A stretch of DNA of 64,000 nt from Echinicola strongylocentroti (GCF_003260975.1 NZ_CP030041.1:3909501-3973500); one strand, 5' to 3'; positions 24,704 through 33,797 are shown, numbered from the stretch's first letter. Notes: generated from the sequence alone by a model not told the origin. A program made the numbers and translations.

Positions 24704-26347
24704 ATGACCTTTAACACGTTAGACCTTGTTGTCTTTGTGGCTTACTGTCTTTTGATTATTACGATGGGTATCGTTGTATCTCGAGAGAAGAAAGGCCACG
24801 TAAAGGATTCCAAAGATTACTTCCTGGCAAGCAAGGCTTTGCCATGGTGGGCTGTAGGTGCATCCTTGATTGCATCGAACATTTCCGCCGAACAGTTTAT
24901 CGGGATGTCTGGTTCGGGCTTTGCTCTGGGACTGGCCATTTCTACCTACGAATGGATGGCAGCAGCCACCTTATTAGTAGTGGCGATTTTCTTCTTGCCG
25001 ATTTACTTGAAGGAAGGGATCTACACCATGCCCCAATTTCTCAACAGGAGATATGATGGGCGAGTAAGAACCGTTATGGCCATTTTCTGGCTGTTGATCT
25101 ATGTATTTGTAAACCTGACCTCTGTTCTGTATCTAGGGGCATTGAGCTTGGAGACCATTATGGGAGTGCCGCTGACCTACGGGATCATGGGACTTGCCCT
25201 GTTTGCGATGGTGTATTCCATTTATGGCGGCCTGAAGGCAGTGGCTTGGACCGATGTGGTGCAAGTGGTATTCCTTGTGGCCGGAGGATTGGCGACCACT
25301 TATTTGGCCCTTAGCCTAGTAGGTGAAGGCGATGTGTGGGAAGGGATTGGTATCTTGAGAAAAGCCGCTCCTTCGCATTTTAGTATGATTATCGAAAGGG
25401 GCGAAATGATGATCCCTGATGGAACTGGTGGTAGCAGGGATGCTTATCTTGACTTGCCCGGCCTGAGTGTTCTGATCGGCGGTATGTGGATCGTTAATCT
25501 CAACTACTGGGGATGTAACCAGTATATTACGCAACGTGCCTTGGCGGCAAAAAGCCTTGGTGAAGCCCAAACAGGGATGATATTTGCTGGTTTCTTGAAG
25601 CTATTGATGCCACTGATCGTGGTGATTCCTGGTATCGCGGCGTATGTGATCGTGCAGAAGGGTGCTGATGCTAGCTTTATTGAGTCCATGACAGATCCTG
25701 TGACGGGCTTGGCCAAGTCTGATAGGGCGTATCCTACCTTGCTTCACTTGCTGCCTCCGGGCTTAAAGGGCTTGGCTTTTGCGGCCTTGACAGCGGCGAT
25801 CGTTTCCTCATTGGCCTCCATGGCCAACAGTACCTCGACGATTTTTACCATTGATATTTATAAAGAGTTTTTCAATAAAAATGTATCAGAGGGAAAACAA
25901 GTTACCATTGGTAGGATTACGGCTGTAGTTGCCTTTATTATCGCAGCCATCGTGGCTCCACAGCTACGGCAGCTGGATCAGGCATTTCAGTATATTCAGG
26001 AATATACCGGGTTTGTGTCACCAGGGGTGTTTGCGATATTTATCTTCGGCTTCTTCTGGAAGAAAACCACTTCCAATGCAGCCTTGACTGCGGCCGTACT
26101 AACTATTCCGCTATCGGCGGCATTGAAATTTATCACGCCAAACTTACCGTTTATCGATCGGATGGGTGTGGTGTTCTTGGTATTGGCGGCACTGATCATC
26201 GGTATCAGCTTGTACGAAGGCAAAGGCAAAAATAGCCAAAAAGCTATCGAAATAGATGCAGAGCTGTTCTCCACCAGCACCAAGTTTAAAGTAGGGGCTG
26301 TACTGATCTGCGGTATCATCGTAGCACTTTATAGCGTATTCTGGTAA
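24704..26347 (+). CDS. SSS-family sodium/sugar (or uronate) symporter
   Basis: 547 residues with about 14 hydrophobic segments in the sodium:solute symporter (SGLT-like) pattern. Recognisable blocks are WWAVGASLIASNISAEQFIG (sodium/substrate site region), GIYTMPQFLNRRYDGR, YGGLKAVAWTDVVQ and the late VSSLASMANSTSTIF. It is paralogous to the symporter at 40711. Placement at the end of the glucuronoxylan block favours xylose, glucuronate or a short xylo-oligosaccharide as substrate. A strong terminator follows, so it ends this transcription unit. Confidence 0.9.
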   Translation: MTFNTLDLVVFVAYCLLIITMGIVVSREKKGHVKDSKDYFLASKALPWWAVGASLIASNISAEQFIGMSGSGFALGLAISTYEWMAAATLLVVAIFFLPIYLKEGIYTMPQFLNRRYDGRVRTVMAIFWLLIYVFVNLTSVLYLGALSLETIMGVPLTYGIMGLALFAMVYSIYGGLKAVAWTDVVQVVFLVAGGLATTYLALSLVGEGDVWEGIGILRKAAPSHFSMIIERGEMMIPDGTGGSRDAYLDLPGLSVLIGGMWIVNLNYWGCNQYITQRALAAKSLGEAQTGMIFAGFLKLLMPLIVVIPGIAAYVIVQKGADASFIESMTDPVTGLAKSDRAYPTLLHLLPPGLKGLAFAALTAAIVSSLASMANSTSTIFTIDIYKEFFNKNVSEGKQVTIGRITAVVAFIIAAIVAPQLRQLDQAFQYIQEYTGFVSPGVFAIFIFGFFWKKTTSNAALTAAVLTIPLSAALKFITPNLPFIDRMGVVFLVLAALIIGISLYEGKGKNSQKAIEIDAELFSTSTKFKVGAVLICGIIVALYSVFW

Positions 26348-26367
26348 ATCCGTACTAGAGAACTGAT

Positions 26368-26437
26368 AAAAACGGCGTGAAGCGATCCCTCTTGTACTAG
26401 TTACACGGAGAGGCAAAGGCATTCACGCCGTTTTTTT
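26368..26437 (+). terminator. Terminator of the symporter gene
   Basis: A 14-bp stem AAAAACGGCGTGAA / TTCACGCCGTTTTT encloses a 40-base arm with its own CCTCT/AGAGG pairing and ends in seven T. Confidence 0.9.
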
Positions 26438-26530
26438 ATTTTTAACCTCAGTTCGATTAAAAAATCGTTTCCGTACAGTGGTCGGAACATGCACTGCGAG
26501 GCTTAGAGGGAGATTTGAGGGGTGGAAGCC

Positions 26531-26558
26531 GTGGCAGCTCGCCGCGGCGAGTTGCCAC
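26531..26558. repeat. Strong GC-rich hairpin at the left edge of the accessory island
   Basis: GTGGCAGCTCGCC-GC-GGCGAGTTGCCAC forms a 13-bp stem with one wobble and a minimal loop in otherwise moderate-GC DNA. No T run follows, so it is not a standard terminator. Possibly a REP-like element at the junction of the symporter region and the toxin-antitoxin/helicase island. Confidence 0.55.
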
Positions 26559-26634
26559 ACCCTTTTCCAACCCACATCCTCCTTAAAAAGGTTCGCTATG
26601 ACGCTTTTAATACTAAAATTAAGTCGAGCTCAGG

Positions 26635-26656
26635 TTAGTACATATATTTGTACAAT
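26635..26656. promoter_or_regulatory. Promoter/operator of the YefM-YoeB module
   Basis: TATATTTG (26643-26650) matches the -7 consensus TAnnTTTG. It lies inside an inverted pair GTAC-N8-GTAC (26638-26653), with the palindrome TTGTACAA at its right end. Overlap of promoter and palindrome 16 bases before the antitoxin start is what autoregulation by a YefM antitoxin would need. No good -33 element. Confidence 0.5.
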
Positions 26657-26671
26657 ATAAAATACAATAAA

Positions 26672-26926
26672 ATGCTAATAACTACAGTTTCAGAGTTCAG
26701 AAGGAGTATCAAGACCTATTTGGATAATGTGGCAAAGAACCTTGAAACACTAATCATTAACCGTGGCAAAGATTCAGGAATTGTTGTGATGTCATTGGAG
26801 GAGTATAATTCATTAATGGCGACAAATCATGAGCTTTCCTCCCGCAAAAACGAAAAGAGGTTGGATTCAGCCATAGAAAAACTGAAAAGAGGAGATACTT
26901 TTACGAAAGGGCTTATTGAAGAATAA
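26672..26926 (+). CDS. yefM: YefM/Phd family antitoxin
   Basis: 84 residues from the ATG at 26672 (MLITTVSEFR). I prefer this to the ATG 24 bases upstream because the Phd/YefM fold starts at this point and the upstream codons overlap the promoter/operator. N-terminal DNA-binding fold: VSEFRRSIKTYLDNVAKN; then GIVVMSLEEYNSL, the family signature, and a charged C-terminal tail that would wrap the toxin. Two bases before a YoeB gene carrying a premature stop, so in this sequence it may be an orphan antitoxin. Confidence 0.88.
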   Translation: MLITTVSEFRRSIKTYLDNVAKNLETLIINRGKDSGIVVMSLEEYNSLMATNHELSSRKNEKRLDSAIEKLKRGDTFTKGLIEE

Positions 26927-26928
26927 CC

Positions 26929-27204
26929 ATGAAGTACGTGTTTGTAGATGAATCATGGGAAGACTATCTGTACTGGCAAAAATACGATAAGTAGAAGCGG
27001 AAAAGAATCAATGAACTTCTAAAGGTTATAGCTAGAACTCCCTTTGACGATATTGGAAAGCCGGAGCCACTGAAACATAAATATGCTGGATTTTGGTCTA
27101 GGCGGATTGATAATGAACACCGGTTGATATACCAATACAAAGAGGGGGAAATATTGATTGCGAAATGTAGGTTTCATTATGACTGGAGGTTTGGGCTTCT
27201 CTGA
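26929..27204 (+). pseudogene. yoeB: YoeB family mRNA-interferase toxin, interrupted by an in-frame TAG
   Basis: The frame reads MKYVFVDESWEDYLYWQKYDK, then TAG (26992-26994), then KRKRINELLKVIARTPFDD and onward to TGA at 27202. The full 91-codon frame matches YoeB, including KPEPLKH, the GFWSRRI-EHRLIYQY core with the catalytic Arg, and terminal CRFHYDW carrying the His-Tyr pair. Only codon 22 is broken; everything downstream is conserved, so the mutation is recent or a sequencing error. No ATG restores the start afterwards, so the product would be a 21-residue peptide. YoeB normally cleaves mRNA at the ribosome. Confidence 0.88.
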
Positions 27205-27309
27205 GGAAACTAGGAACAGTGAATAGTGTGAATACCCTTTTTGCTTCCATAAAATTCTATCTAGAATAAAGAAACAAATTGAATATTTATTTTTTGATTA
27301 TCTTCCCAA

Positions 27310-30300
27310 ATGAACTCCATCGCATTCATTGATACCGAGATAGAGCCAAAGGGCGGAAAGATCCTTGACATAGGCAGTGTCAAGGGGGATGGAAGTTGGT
27401 TTCATCAGGCTTCAGTGGCTGCGTTTATCTCGTTTCTGAATGGCACGGAGTTTATCTGTGGGCATAACATTCTACACCATGATATGAAATATATCGGAAG
27501 GGCTCTCTACGAGGCAAGAGAGGAACCACCTAACATCATTGACACGCTGTTCCTTTCGCCCCTTTTATTTCCGACCAAACCCTATCATGCATTAGTCAAA
27601 GACGATAAGCTCCAATCCGAAGAGATGAACAATCCTTTGAATGATGCGATCAAAGCTAGGGATTTGTTTTATGATGAAGTGGCTGCCTTCAAGCAGATGG
27701 ATGAAACGCTTAAGCAGATTTTTTATTTGCTGTTGCATGATAAACGGGAGTTTCAGGCTTTTTTCCGTTTCGTAGCTTACACAACTACACGCACAGATAC
27801 GGAAGAATTGATCCAACAAAGATTTGTGAATGAAATATGTGAACATGCTGATTTGGCTAAAATAGTTTCAGTACATCCGATAGCACTTGCCTACAGTCTG
27901 TCGCTTATTGACTCTTTTATCCGCAACCGGACAATACATTCCATAACCCCGCCTTGGGTGTTGAAAAACTATCCTGAAGTCGAACGGATCATGTTCCGCC
28001 TTAGAAACAGGCCCTGTGTAAGTGGATGTGTGTATTGCTATCACGCACTTGACCCACATAAGGGCTTGAAAAGGTTCTTTGGTTTTGATGCATTCAGGAA
28101 TTATGGGGGAGAACCTCTACAGGAAAAAGCAGTTAAGGCAGCCGTGGATAATAAATCCATTCTTGCTGTTTTTCCTACAGGAGGTGGGAAATCAGTCACT
28201 TTTCAGGTGCCCGCCTTGATGAGTGGGGAGAGCTCCAATGGACTGACAGTGGTGATCTCTCCGCTGCAATCGCTCATGAAAGACCAAGTGGACAACATTG
28301 AAAAAATCGGTATTACTGAAGCAGTCACCATAAACGGTTTACTTGACCCTATTGAAAGGGCCAAGTCATTTGAGAGGGTAGAAGACGGTTCGGTATCCAT
28401 CCTATATCTTTCACCGGAATCATTGCGTTCCCGGACCATTGAGCGGCTGGTTTTAGGCAGGAAAATCGTTCGGTTTGTTATTGACGAAGCTCACTGTTTT
28501 TCTTCTTGGGGACAGGACTTCAGAGTGGATTATTTATATATTGGTGATTTCATCAAGTCCATTCAAGAAAAGAAAAACCTGGAAGACGGGATTCCGGTTT
28601 CTTGTTTTACCGCAACAGCCAAGCAAAAGGTGATCGAAGATATCCGGGATTATTTCAGGGAAAAATTGTCCCTTGAACTTGAACTGTTCACTTCAAAAGT
28701 ATCAAGAACAAATCTTCACTATAAAGTTTTTGAAAAAGGCAACGAGGAAGAAAAGTACCAGACAGTAAGAGACTTGATTGAGGAGAAAAATTGCCCTACC
28801 ATCATTTATGTCTCAAGGACACGGAAGGCATATTTGCTCGCAGAGCGATTGACCGGAGACGGTTTTGACGCCAGGCCCTATCACGGAAAAATGGATGTAC
28901 AGGAAAAGACAGCCAATCAAAATGCATTCATCGCAGGAGAAATTCCCATCATGGTGGCTACATCGGCATTTGGTATGGGAGTGGACAAGAAGGATGTGGG
29001 AATGGTCATTCACTATGAGATTTCCGATTCACTTGAAAACTACATCCAGGAAGCAGGCAGGGCTGGCAGAGATTCAACTATTGTGGCGGATTGTTTTGTA
29101 TTGTTTAACGATGAGGACCTTAGCAAGCACTTTGTCCTTTTGAACCAAACGAAGCTCTCCATCAAAGAAATCCAACAGGTTTGGAAAGCGATTAAGGGGA
29201 TTACAAAGTTTCGCTCAAAAGTTTCCAATTCGGCCTTGGAAATTGCCCGAAAAGCTGGCTGGGATGATAATGTAGTTGAAATAGAAACAAGGGTAACGAC
29301 CGCTATTGCAGCACTGGAAGATGCCGGCTATCTGAAGCGTGGACAAAACATGCCGAAGATTTTTGCCAACAGCATTCTTTCAAAAAATGCGCAGGAGGCC
29401 ATAGACAAGATCAATGCTTCGGAGAAATTTGGGGAAAACCAGAAGGAAAAGGGTGTCCGGATCATCAAGAAGCTTTTTTCTAGCAAGAGTAGAAAACAAT
29501 TAAATGAAGATGCTGGCGAATCAAGAATCGACTATATCAGCGATCATCTGGGGATTGTAAAAAAAGAAGTGATAGACATTATCCATCTTCTTCGTGAGGA
29601 AAAAATATTGGCGGATGCAAAGGATTTAACAGCCTTTATCAAGAAGGGAGAAAACAAAAATCGTTCTCTTCACACAGTAGAGACTTTTGTTAAAATTGAA
29701 AACTTCCTACTTCCTCTGATCAATGAGCAGGAAAAAACCTTCCATATCAAAGAGCTTAACGAGGAGGCCGAGGGAAATGGCTGTGAAAATGTAACACCTA
29801 GCAAGATCAAAACGATAATCAACTTTTGGGCGATCAAAAACTGGATCAAGCGACAGCGTGTGGCTTATTCGAAGAACCATCTTGCGGTACTGGCACTTTA
29901 CCCCATAGAAAGTTTGAAAGAAAAACTGGAAAAGCGCCATGATTTGGCCCGTTTTCTGATTGAGTACCTCTTTGAGAAAAGTAAGCTGAACATCCCGCTG
30001 GATGATACTGGAAAAGATGAGGTGCTGGTGGAGTTTTCTATACATGAACTGAAAGAGGTGTTTGAAAATTCGATAGTGAGTTTTGGGAAGAAAGTTTCCA
30101 TCGAAGATGTGGAGGAAACACTGTTTTACCTGTCGAGAATTGAAGCGATCAAAATTGAGGGTGGTTTTTTGGTGGTATATAACCGACTGACCATCGAAAG
30201 GATGGAGCAGGATAACTATAAAAGGTACACCAAAGAAGATTATCAGAAGTTAAGCCAATTTTACGAAAACAAGGTACAGCAGATCCATATCGTCGGTGAA

Positions 30301-32133
30301 TATGCCAAAAAAATGATCGATGATTATAAGGAGGCACTACAGTTTGTTGAGGATTATTTTCAATTGAACTACAGCTCATTTCTCAGAAAATACTTCCCGG
30401 GAAGCAAGGTGGATAACCTAAAGCTCAAAATGACCCCTGGTAAATTCAAACAGTTATTCGGAGAACTATCGCCAACGCAACTGAAAATCATCAAAGACAA
30501 TGAAACTAAATATATAGTGGTGGCGGCGGGGCCTGGGAGTGGTAAAACAAGGGTGTTGGTCCATAAACTAGCTTCATTGCTTTTGATGGAAGATGTAAAG
30601 CATGAACAATTACTTATGGTTACTTTTTCAAGAGCTGCTGCTACAGAGTTCAAAAAACGTTTGTTACAACTGATCGGTAATGCGGCGAATTTTATTGAGA
30701 TAAAAACGTTTCATTCCTACTGTTTTGATTTATTGGGCAAGGTCGGCAGCTTGGAAAAGTCCGGTGCGATTTTAAAAAAGACGGTTGGGAAAATCAAGAA
30801 TGGGGAAGTAGAGCCAAGCCGGATGACCAAAACGGTTTTGGTGATCGACGAGGCACAGGACATGGACGAAGATGAATTTAACCTGATAAACACCCTGATG
30901 GAACAGAATGAGGAAATGAGAGTGATTGCAGTTGGAGATGATGACCAGAATATTTTCGAGTTCAGGGGAGCAAGTGCAAAGTACCTTGAGCAATTTATTC
31001 AGGTAAACAAAGCAAGCAAATATGAATTGGTGGAGAATTACAGAAGCAAAAGCAATCTTGTCGATTTTACCAATCAGTTTGTGAAACAGATTCGTCACCG
31101 GCTGAAAAATACCCCAATTATAGCACATCAAGTCGGCAATGGGAAAATCAAATTGGTCCGGTATCAAAACAGCCACCTCATTACCCCGTTTGTACAGGAC
31201 ATCCTCTCTACAGATCTTGCCGGGACGACTTGTGTTCTGACAAAAACCAACGAAGAGGCTTTGCAAATCACTGGGCTACTGTTGAAAAATAAAATGCAGA
31301 CGAAGTTGATTCAATCCAATGACAGCTTCAGTTTGTATAACCTTTTTGAAGTCAGGTTCTTTTTAAGCAAGTTAAATTTGGGGGATGATATTTTTATTAT
31401 CAGAGATGATGTTTGGGAAGATGCCAAACGACAAGCGTTAAACAGGTTTCGCAGCAGTACAAAATGGGAAATCCTATATAACATCATCAGGGATTTTGAA
31501 GCGACCAACCCGAAGAGAAAATACAAATCCGACCTGGAGGTCTTTATCCGTGATTCCAAGTTGGAAGATTTCTTCAACGAAAACGGAGAGACCATTTTCG
31601 TTTCTACTATTCACAAAGCAAAAGGAAAAGAATTTGACAATGTGTTTTTGCTGCTTGAAAACTTCAATTCTACCACGGACGAGGCCAAACGGCAACTGTA
31701 TGTGGCCATGACGAGAGCAAAGGAAAACTTAACGATTCACTTAAATTCCGGCTTTCTTGATGGGCTGTCAGCAGGAGGCCTAGAAAGAATGGAGGATAGG
31801 GGGATTTATCCGCCCCCAAGGGACACCGTGATTCACCTAGCCCATCGAGATGTTTGGCTTGACTATTTTATAAAGAGGCAATATTTAGTTGCTCAACTAA
31901 CAAGCGGCGATGTTTTGGTGGTGAGGGGCGATGAGTGTTTGAATGCAAACGGACAGTCTGTTCTGAAATTCTCACGGGATTTTGTCAAACAAATTGAAGC
32001 GATGAGGACAAGAAAGTTTGAACTGAAAAGTGCTAAAGTGAACTTTATTGTTTACTGGCAAAAAGAGGAGGCCGAACAAGAAGTTAAGGTTGTTTTACCA
32101 GCGCTTTATTTTGAGAGACAGGCCGATGAATAA
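27310..32133 (+). CDS. Exonuclease-like / RecQ helicase / UvrD helicase fusion
   Basis: 1607 residues carrying two complete helicase motors. About 1-120: a DnaQ-like 3'-5' exonuclease fold (FIDTEIE with D8/E10, GHNILHHD with D58, NNPLNDA with D112; the expected motif-III His position is Asn). 236-244: a Cys cluster CVSGCVYCYH, possible zinc knuckle. About 265-600: RecQ-type SF2 helicase (FPTGGGKS 288-295, VIDEAHCFSSWG with DEAH 392-395, QEAGRAGRD 580-588). About 1050-1480: UvrD/Rep-type SF1A helicase (AGPGSGKT near 1074, VIDEAQD near 1178, VAMTRAKEN near 1464). The middle and last 100 residues are not recognised. Likely cytoplasmic DNA processing; flanked on both sides by toxin-antitoxin genes, so a phage-defence role is plausible but unproven. 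Confidence 0.92.
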   Translation: MNSIAFIDTEIEPKGGKILDIGSVKGDGSWFHQASVAAFISFLNGTEFICGHNILHHDMKYIGRALYEAREEPPNIIDTLFLSPLLFPTKPYHALVKDDKLQSEEMNNPLNDAIKARDLFYDEVAAFKQMDETLKQIFYLLLHDKREFQAFFRFVAYTTTRTDTEELIQQRFVNEICEHADLAKIVSVHPIALAYSLSLIDSFIRNRTIHSITPPWVLKNYPEVERIMFRLRNRPCVSGCVYCYHALDPHKGLKRFFGFDAFRNYGGEPLQEKAVKAAVDNKSILAVFPTGGGKSVTFQVPALMSGESSNGLTVVISPLQSLMKDQVDNIEKIGITEAVTINGLLDPIERAKSFERVEDGSVSILYLSPESLRSRTIERLVLGRKIVRFVIDEAHCFSSWGQDFRVDYLYIGDFIKSIQEKKNLEDGIPVSCFTATAKQKVIEDIRDYFREKLSLELELFTSKVSRTNLHYKVFEKGNEEEKYQTVRDLIEEKNCPTIIYVSRTRKAYLLAERLTGDGFDARPYHGKMDVQEKTANQNAFIAGEIPIMVATSAFGMGVDKKDVGMVIHYEISDSLENYIQEAGRAGRDSTIVADCFVLFNDEDLSKHFVLLNQTKLSIKEIQQVWKAIKGITKFRSKVSNSALEIARKAGWDDNVVEIETRVTTAIAALEDAGYLKRGQNMPKIFANSILSKNAQEAIDKINASEKFGENQKEKGVRIIKKLFSSKSRKQLNEDAGESRIDYISDHLGIVKKEVIDIIHLLREEKILADAKDLTAFIKKGENKNRSLHTVETFVKIENFLLPLINEQEKTFHIKELNEEAEGNGCENVTPSKIKTIINFWAIKNWIKRQRVAYSKNHLAVLALYPIESLKEKLEKRHDLARFLIEYLFEKSKLNIPLDDTGKDEVLVEFSIHELKEVFENSIVSFGKKVSIEDVEETLFYLSRIEAIKIEGGFLVVYNRLTIERMEQDNYKRYTKEDYQKLSQFYENKVQQIHIVGEYAKKMIDDYKEALQFVEDYFQLNYSSFLRKYFPGSKVDNLKLKMTPGKFKQLFGELSPTQLKIIKDNETKYIVVAAGPGSGKTRVLVHKLASLLLMEDVKHEQLLMVTFSRAAATEFKKRLLQLIGNAANFIEIKTFHSYCFDLLGKVGSLEKSGAILKKTVGKIKNGEVEPSRMTKTVLVIDEAQDMDEDEFNLINTLMEQNEEMRVIAVGDDDQNIFEFRGASAKYLEQFIQVNKASKYELVENYRSKSNLVDFTNQFVKQIRHRLKNTPIIAHQVGNGKIKLVRYQNSHLITPFVQDILSTDLAGTTCVLTKTNEEALQITGLLLKNKMQTKLIQSNDSFSLYNLFEVRFFLSKLNLGDDIFIIRDDVWEDAKRQALNRFRSSTKWEILYNIIRDFEATNPKRKYKSDLEVFIRDSKLEDFFNENGETIFVSTIHKAKGKEFDNVFLLLENFNSTTDEAKRQLYVAMTRAKENLTIHLNSGFLDGLSAGGLERMEDRGIYPPPRDTVIHLAHRDVWLDYFIKRQYLVAQLTSGDVLVVRGDECLNANGQSVLKFSRDFVKQIEAMRTRKFELKSAKVNFIVYWQKEEAEQEVKVVLPALYFERQADE

Positions 32134-32265
32134 TGAGGAGCAAGAAAGCACATCCCTCAGTATTAAATAGTTCGAAAAACACAACCGGAGCTAAAGCAAA
32201 ACACTGGATGTCATTATGCAAACTCAAAAAGTTTTAGGATATTTAGATGATCAAACGTGTAAAAT

Positions 32266-32505
32266 ATGACAACAGTAGATCAAATTAGAAATGGATTGAT
32301 AGGTAAAATTTTAGCCATTGAGGATAGGGATTTGCTGAAAGCACTTGATAAAGTGGTTTCTGCCAGTTCGGTTCAGTCGAAGATTGAGTTGACAGTTGAG
32401 CAAGAAGCCATGTTGGAAATGAGTGAGCGCGACATTGAAAACAATGAATTAATCTCCCAAGAAGCAATGGATAAAAGAAACATGGAATGGCTGGCCGAAA
32501 GGTAG
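32266..32505 (+). CDS. Probable antitoxin of a RelE/ParE-type pair
   Basis: 79 residues, acidic: MTTVDQIRNGLIGKILAIEDRDLLKALDKVV..., ending RNMEWLAER. It has the short-helix pattern common to Bacteroidota proteins encoded directly before RelE/ParE toxins. Its last 19 bases overlap the toxin gene in another frame, implying translational coupling. The family is not certain from sequence; the assignment rests mostly on the partner. Confidence 0.7.
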   Translation: MTTVDQIRNGLIGKILAIEDRDLLKALDKVVSASSVQSKIELTVEQEAMLEMSERDIENNELISQEAMDKRNMEWLAER

Positions 32506-32801
32506 TATGGACTAAAACAGCCGATATCCAGTTTGTTGGAGTCCTTAATTATTGGGTGAATAAAAATAAATCTCCTAACTACTCTAGAAAACTTGTTGGT
32601 TCAGTGGCTAAGAGAACACGACAGATCGCTAAATCGCCATTGATCTATCGATCAACTAATTTTATGAATACAAGGGTTGCTCCATTTGGGAACTATAGTA
32701 TTTTTTATAAAGTAACTGAAGCGGAGATCATCATAACCGCTTTTTGGGATAATCGTCAAGATCCTGAAAAACTACTGAAGGTTTTAAAGAAGCAGCAATA
32801 G
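32487..32801 (+). CDS. RelE/ParE superfamily toxin
   Basis: 104 residues, basic: KVVWTKTADIQFVGVLNYW, then VAKRTRQIAKSPLIYRST and VAPFGNYSIFYKVTEAEIIITAFWDNRQDPEKL. The final beta strand plus FWDNRQDP motif is typical of RelE/ParE toxins of this phylum. It overlaps its antitoxin and appears intact, unlike the YoeB gene on the other side of the helicase. Whether it targets gyrase or mRNA cannot be told. Confidence 0.82.
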   Translation: MAGRKVVWTKTADIQFVGVLNYWVNKNKSPNYSRKLVGSVAKRTRQIAKSPLIYRSTNFMNTRVAPFGNYSIFYKVTEAEIIITAFWDNRQDPEKLLKVLKKQQ

Positions 32802-32910
32802 TTTCTTTATTGGTTACTGATAGATAAGTAGCGGATACCTACCAAACCCTTGCCGCTTAAAAGTACAATGAACCTTTCCCTTTCCCTTGTTTTTGTCTCC
32901 TTCCTCTCTT

Positions 32911-33750
32911 CTAAGGCCTGTATATCGCTGCTCTGTAGGCGGTTGGGGTGACACCCTTTACTTCTTTGAACTGGCGGTTGAAGTTGGTGATGTTGCGGAA
33001 GCCACATTCGTGAAAAATCTGGGAGATAAAGGTGTTCTGGTCCTTAAGCAATTTGCAGGCGTGGGCGATGCGGATTTCCTTTAGAAAGCCACTGAAAGAT
33101 TTTTTGGTGTTCAGCTTAAAGAAGCGGCGGAAGTTGGATTCGCTCATCTTGGCGATGGCGGCCACTTCTTCTACCCGGATATTTTCTTGGAAGTGCTCAA
33201 AAGTGTATTCCAGCACTTCATCGATGATGCCCTTGGAGTCAAAGGAGTCGATCGGTTCATTGGTCAGCAGGGTGTTACGGGTGGTGGTGCTGATCTGATG
33301 AAGGACATCTAGCAAGATGCCGATATGCACAAAACCTTCCACTTCCACCAATTGCTTGATGTGCTCGATGATTACGGGCTGCGGGGAATAATCCACGGCC
33401 ATTCCTTGTTTTAGCCGGATTAGCTGGCGTAGTGCTGCCATTTCTGGCATTTTCAAGAAAGTTTGGCCAAAAATCGCTTGATCAAACTGGATAACTACCA
33501 CGGTACAGAAGATGTCTTCGTGGGCTTTACGAAACCAATGCGGTACGTTGGAGCCGATATAAAACAGGTCTCCAGGAGAAAATTCCCCCACAAAATCCCC
33601 AATAATGGCTGTGCCATGCCCCGCTTGGATGTAGAGAATCTCATTTTCGATGTGTCGGTGCCAGGGAGTTTCAAATAGTGGAGTGCTCATGGTTATGGAC
33701 ACAAAAGACTTGAATTCCTGTCGTGGAAGCTTTTGGACAATCGGTTTCAT
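32911..33750 (-). CDS. AraC family regulator, probably of xylose genes
   Basis: 279 residues. An N-terminal cupin sensor domain (about 15-110; HRHIENEILYIQAGHGTAIIG, FSPGDLFYIGSNVPHWF) is followed by a C-terminal AraC double helix-turn-helix (about 180-275; VEEVAAIAKMSESNFRRFFK and ISQIFHECGFRNITNFNRQFKEVKGVTPTAYR). Divergent from xylB, with a perfect 14-bp inverted repeat between them. Probably a pentose-responsive activator of xylB-xylA. Its start codon region (ATGAAACCGATTG) resembles the LacI half-site by chance of coding. Confidence 0.88.
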   Translation of the reverse strand: MKPIVQKLPRQEFKSFVSITMSTPLFETPWHRHIENEILYIQAGHGTAIIGDFVGEFSPGDLFYIGSNVPHWFRKAHEDIFCTVVVIQFDQAIFGQTFLKMPEMAALRQLIRLKQGMAVDYSPQPVIIEHIKQLVEVEGFVHIGILLDVLHQISTTTRNTLLTNEPIDSFDSKGIIDEVLEYTFEHFQENIRVEEVAAIAKMSESNFRRFFKLNTKKSFSGFLKEIRIAHACKLLKDQNTFISQIFHECGFRNITNFNRQFKEVKGVTPTAYRAAIYRP

Positions 33751-33797
33751 ATTGCTACAGAAAGGCTAATCAATATTCTGGGTTTAAAGCTACAAGG

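Noticed and set aside
26648..26671. Earlier ATG start for the YefM antitoxin (adds eight residues)
   Set aside because: It would start inside the promoter/operator palindrome, and the family fold begins at MLITTVSEFR.
33729..33750. LacI-like half site ATGAAACCGATTG at the AraC start
   Set aside because: It is the coding sequence of MKPIV at the start codon and lacks the TTTCAT half; chance likeness.
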